From NCBI RefSeq assembly GCF_020524085.2, contig NZ_CP129016.1:3094001-3158000 (forward strand): a stretch of 64,000 nt of DNA, read 5' to 3'. Below the pieces are notes generated by a model. The model ran no database searches, was not told the DNA's origin, and saw nothing but the letters and a program-made list of their open reading frames with translations. The stretch is from Halobacillus litoralis. Lineage in GTDB: Bacteria > Bacillota > Bacilli > Bacillales > Halobacillaceae. Of this stretch, positions 62,020-64,000 are shown piece by piece. The position numbers and the translations under genes were made by a program. Within the stretch, counting starts at the first letter, position 1. Each line of letters opens with the position of its first letter.

Positions 62020-62996
62020 GTCTGTTTCCACCCTTCATTAAATTCGAATTCCTTATTCCAAGGTTTGACTTTCTCGACAATCCTCAGTTTCGCAGAACGT
62101 GAACGACGATTCTCCTCAAGTTCTGACTCATCGGCTACAATAGGCTTTCGGCTGACCATTTGAAAAGGTGGCTGTTTATCTTCAGGGATCATTGGGATGT
62201 TTTTCGGCAAAGGAGGGTTTGTACTCCATTTCTTGAACGCCTGCTTGCATAAACGATCCTCTAAAGAGTGGAAAGTGATGACGGCAATCCGTCCACCGAC
62301 CCCAACGACTCTTGCTGCCTGATGAAGGCTGTCCTGAAAAGCTCCAAGCTCATCATTGACTGCAATACGGATGGCCTGAAAAACCCTTTTGCCAGGGTGT
62401 CCGCCTTTTCTTCTGGCAGGTGCAGGAATCCCTTCCTTGATGAGTTCCACCAATTCTCCTGTCGTTTCAATCGTTTTCTCTTTTCTTGCTGCTTCAATCT
62501 TTCTTGCAATTTGTTTCGAAAATTTCTCTTCTCCGTATTTGAAGAAGATTCGGACAAGGTCCTCGTAGGGCCACTCATTGACAACTTCTTTCGCACTAAG
62601 TTCTGCTTCCTGGTTCATCCGCATATCGAGCGGAGCATCCTGATGGTAGCTGAATCCTCGCTCTTCTACATCCAATTGGGGACTGGAAACGCCAAGGTCG
62701 TAAATAATACCATCGACTTCCGTTACCTCAAGTTCTGCTAATTTCTCTTCCAATTGACGGAAGTTGGCATGGACGAAAGTAACACGGTCCTGATAATCTT
62801 CCAGGCGGTCCTTTGCAGCTTTCAAGGCAACCTCATCCTGATCGAAAGATATCAATCGGCCATTCCCCTTTAAGGCTTTGGCAATCGCTTCGGAGTGCCC
62901 TCCGCCTCCTAAGGTGCAGTCGACATAAATGCCTTCTGGGTCCAAATCTAAATGTTGTATGGTTTCACTTTTTAATACACTGTAATGTTCAAACAT
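62016..62996 (-). CDS. rsmH: 16S rRNA (cytosine-1402-N4)-methyltransferase
   Basis: The 326-residue protein has the SAM-binding motif [17 protein letters not shown] and [27 protein letters not shown] and ITFHSLEDR. It methylates C1402 in the ribosomal P site. It follows mraZ by 21 bases. Confidence 0.97.
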   Translation of the reverse strand: MFEHYSVLKSETIQHLDLDPEGIYVDCTLGGGGHSEAIAKALKGNGRLISFDQDEVALKAAKDRLEDYQDRVTFVHANFRQLEEKLAELEVTEVDGIIYDLGVSSPQLDVEERGFSYHQDAPLDMRMNQEAELSAKEVVNEWPYEDLVRIFFKYGEEKFSKQIARKIEAARKEKTIETTGELVELIKEGIPAPARRKGGHPGKRVFQAIRIAVNDELGAFQDSLHQAARVVGVGGRIAVITFHSLEDRLCKQAFKKWSTNPPLPKNIPMIPEDKQPPFQMVSRKPIVADESELEENRRSRSAKLRIVEKVKPWNKEFEFNEGWKQT

Positions 62997-63017
62997 GGTT
63001 TCACTCGTTTCTATCGA

Positions 63018-63449
63018 TCAGATATCAAAATCCAACATATTTTCTGCGATCTCTGAGAAGGAATCTTCAGATGCCTCGAAGTAACTTTCCCATTCATCAT
63101 GACTCCAAAACTCTATCCTATTGGATACGCCGATGACGACACATTCTTTTTCCAGTGATGCATATTTCCTAAGAGGTTGTGGAATGTTGATTCTTCCTTG
63201 CTTGTCTACTTCACATTCAACAGCACCAGAAAAGAAAAAGCGGGTGAAAGCGCGGGCATCTTTTTTTGTTAAGGGGAGTTTTTTCAGCTTCTCTTCAAGC
63301 AGCTTCCACTCGTTCATAGGATAAGCAAACAGACACTGATCTAAACCTCGGGTGAGAACAAAGCTGTCACCAAGGTCCGGGCGGAATTTCGAGGGTACGA
63401 TGATCCGTCCTTTTGTATCAATGTTGTGTTGAAATTCACCCATGAACAT
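63018..63449 (-). CDS. mraZ: Transcriptional regulator MraZ
   Basis: The 143-residue protein has two SpoVT-AbrB-type half domains, with the family motifs [18 protein letters not shown] and [16 protein letters not shown]. MraZ binds repeats in its own promoter and controls the division and cell-wall cluster. It is the first gene of that cluster here; a matching operator lies just upstream. Confidence 0.97.
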   Translation of the reverse strand: MFMGEFQHNIDTKGRIIVPSKFRPDLGDSFVLTRGLDQCLFAYPMNEWKLLEEKLKKLPLTKKDARAFTRFFFSGAVECEVDKQGRINIPQPLRKYASLEKECVVIGVSNRIEFWSHDEWESYFEASEDSFSEIAENMLDFDI

Positions 63450-63477
63450 AGAGTTCCCCCACCTTCTAATTTCACCT

Positions 63478-63502
63478 TACCACATCGCCCCACTTTTCTC
63501 CA
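63478..63502 (-). promoter_or_regulatory. Predicted MraZ operator (three TGG repeats)
   Basis: On the minus strand TGGAG, TGGGG and TGGTA stand at exact 10-base spacing (63498-63502, 63488-63492, 63478-63482). MraZ proteins bind direct TGGGN-type repeats with 5-base gaps. It lies 29-53 bases before the mraZ start. Confidence 0.75.
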
Positions 63503-63530
63503 CTTACTTTTTTATCATTCTATTCCCATG

Positions 63531-63563
63531 AAAAAAATCCTGCCCGTAAAGGCAAGATTTTAA
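63531..63563 (-). terminator. Terminator after bshC
   Basis: AAAATCCTGCC and GGCAAGATTTT form a stem with one mismatch and a six-base loop, followed on the minus strand by seven T. It separates bshC from mraZ. Confidence 0.82.
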
Positions 63564-63611
63564 AGGGTTTGATCATATTTTTTCGTGGTGGGGGATGGTG
63601 GAGGACCTTCC

Positions 63612-64000
63612 CTACAAATATACGACATAATGATCGTTTCTAAAGCTCAAATGGTGTCTGTTCATCTGCTGAAACACCGTCGTTCCGTACTGATTCACCC
63701 ATGGGACGATGCTCCACATCCTCTCCTGCAGTCCCCCACCAGGATGAAGTGTCCATTCCATATTTTCAAACTGATCCATTTCATGTTGATGACGGGATTC
63801 CATCGAATGGTTGATCCGCTTCTCTAGAAAATCGATGTTTTCCAAAATATACTCCAAATTCTTTTCCGCCAGCTGACCGAGGTCTGCACCGAGTGTCGCA
63901 GATTTTTCGCGAAGTGGAGCATGGACGGCGTTTATTTCTTTCTTCACCTGCTCAGTTAGATGATGTATCTGAGGGGTGCTTTGGGAAGCGATCCAATTCA
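63612..64000 (-). CDS. bshC: Bacillithiol biosynthesis protein BshC, C-terminal part
   Basis: The minus-strand frame is open from the right edge of the window to a stop at 63612. About 128 residues are visible: a helical region (LREKSATLGADLGQLAEKN) and the family ending ERMWSIVPWVNQYGT ... HYVVYL. BshC adds cysteine in the last step of bacillithiol synthesis. In B. subtilis bshC (yllA) also stands just before mraZ, which supports the call. The start lies outside the window. Confidence 0.88.
   Translation of the reverse strand, partial: NWIASQSTPQIHHLTEQVKKEINAVHAPLREKSATLGADLGQLAEKNLEYILENIDFLEKRINHSMESRHQHEMDQFENMEWTLHPGGGLQERMWSIVPWVNQYGTTVFQQMNRHHLSFRNDHYVVYL

Overview
The window is a chromosomal segment of a spore-forming member of the Bacillaceae. 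Gene content and order match the Bacillus subtilis mraZ-to-yloV region, and sporulation genes occur throughout (spoVD, spoVE, spoIIGA, sigE, sigG, spoVM). Protein sequences and genome style suggest a halophilic or marine genus such as Halobacillus or a relative; the genus is inference. Nearly all genes lie on the minus strand, so the biological order runs from right to left.

Right to left: the end of bshC; the division and cell-wall cluster (mraZ, rsmH, ftsL, pbpB, spoVD, murE, murF, mraY, murD, spoVE, divIB, ylxW, ylxX, sbp, ftsA, ftsZ); the sporulation sigma block (spoIIGA, sigE, sigG); the ylmC-pgeF-yggS-sepF-ylmG-ylmH-divIVA block; lspA and rluD; and the full pyrimidine operon (pyrR, pyrP, pyrB, pyrC, carA, carB, pyrK, pyrD, pyrF, pyrE) with three PyrR-type attenuators. 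A FUSC-type membrane protein and rqcH follow, then yloC, remA, gmk, rpoZ, coaBC, priA, fmt, rsmB, prpC, prkC, rsgA, rpe, thiN, spoVM, rpmB (plus strand), yloU and fakA. The far left holds two divergent SAM-I riboswitches, one facing cysH and one facing a TauE/SafE-type permease.

Three things stand out. (1) Four copies of a non-coding element of about 525-560 bp, in intergenic gaps near 5.3, 23.2, 41.7 and 45.0 kb. Each has 18-bp inverted ends and two large, diverged hairpin modules facing each other. One copy has its core flipped relative to its outer flanks, and a solo end lies near 50.9 kb. Most copies sit where B. subtilis carries extra genes. (2) Six or seven housekeeping genes are interrupted in a patterned way. 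An extra A in runs of 7-8 A affects coaBC (twice), pbpB and probably spoVE. An extra G affects pyrP. A G-to-T change in CCAGGAA creates UGA in carB, pyrF and the FUSC gene. Total lengths become normal once corrected, so systematic sequencing error is the leading explanation. (3) Several genes expected from synteny are missing: murG and murB, ileS, def, rlmN and yloB. The cysH operon lies at a different end of the block from its B. subtilis position.
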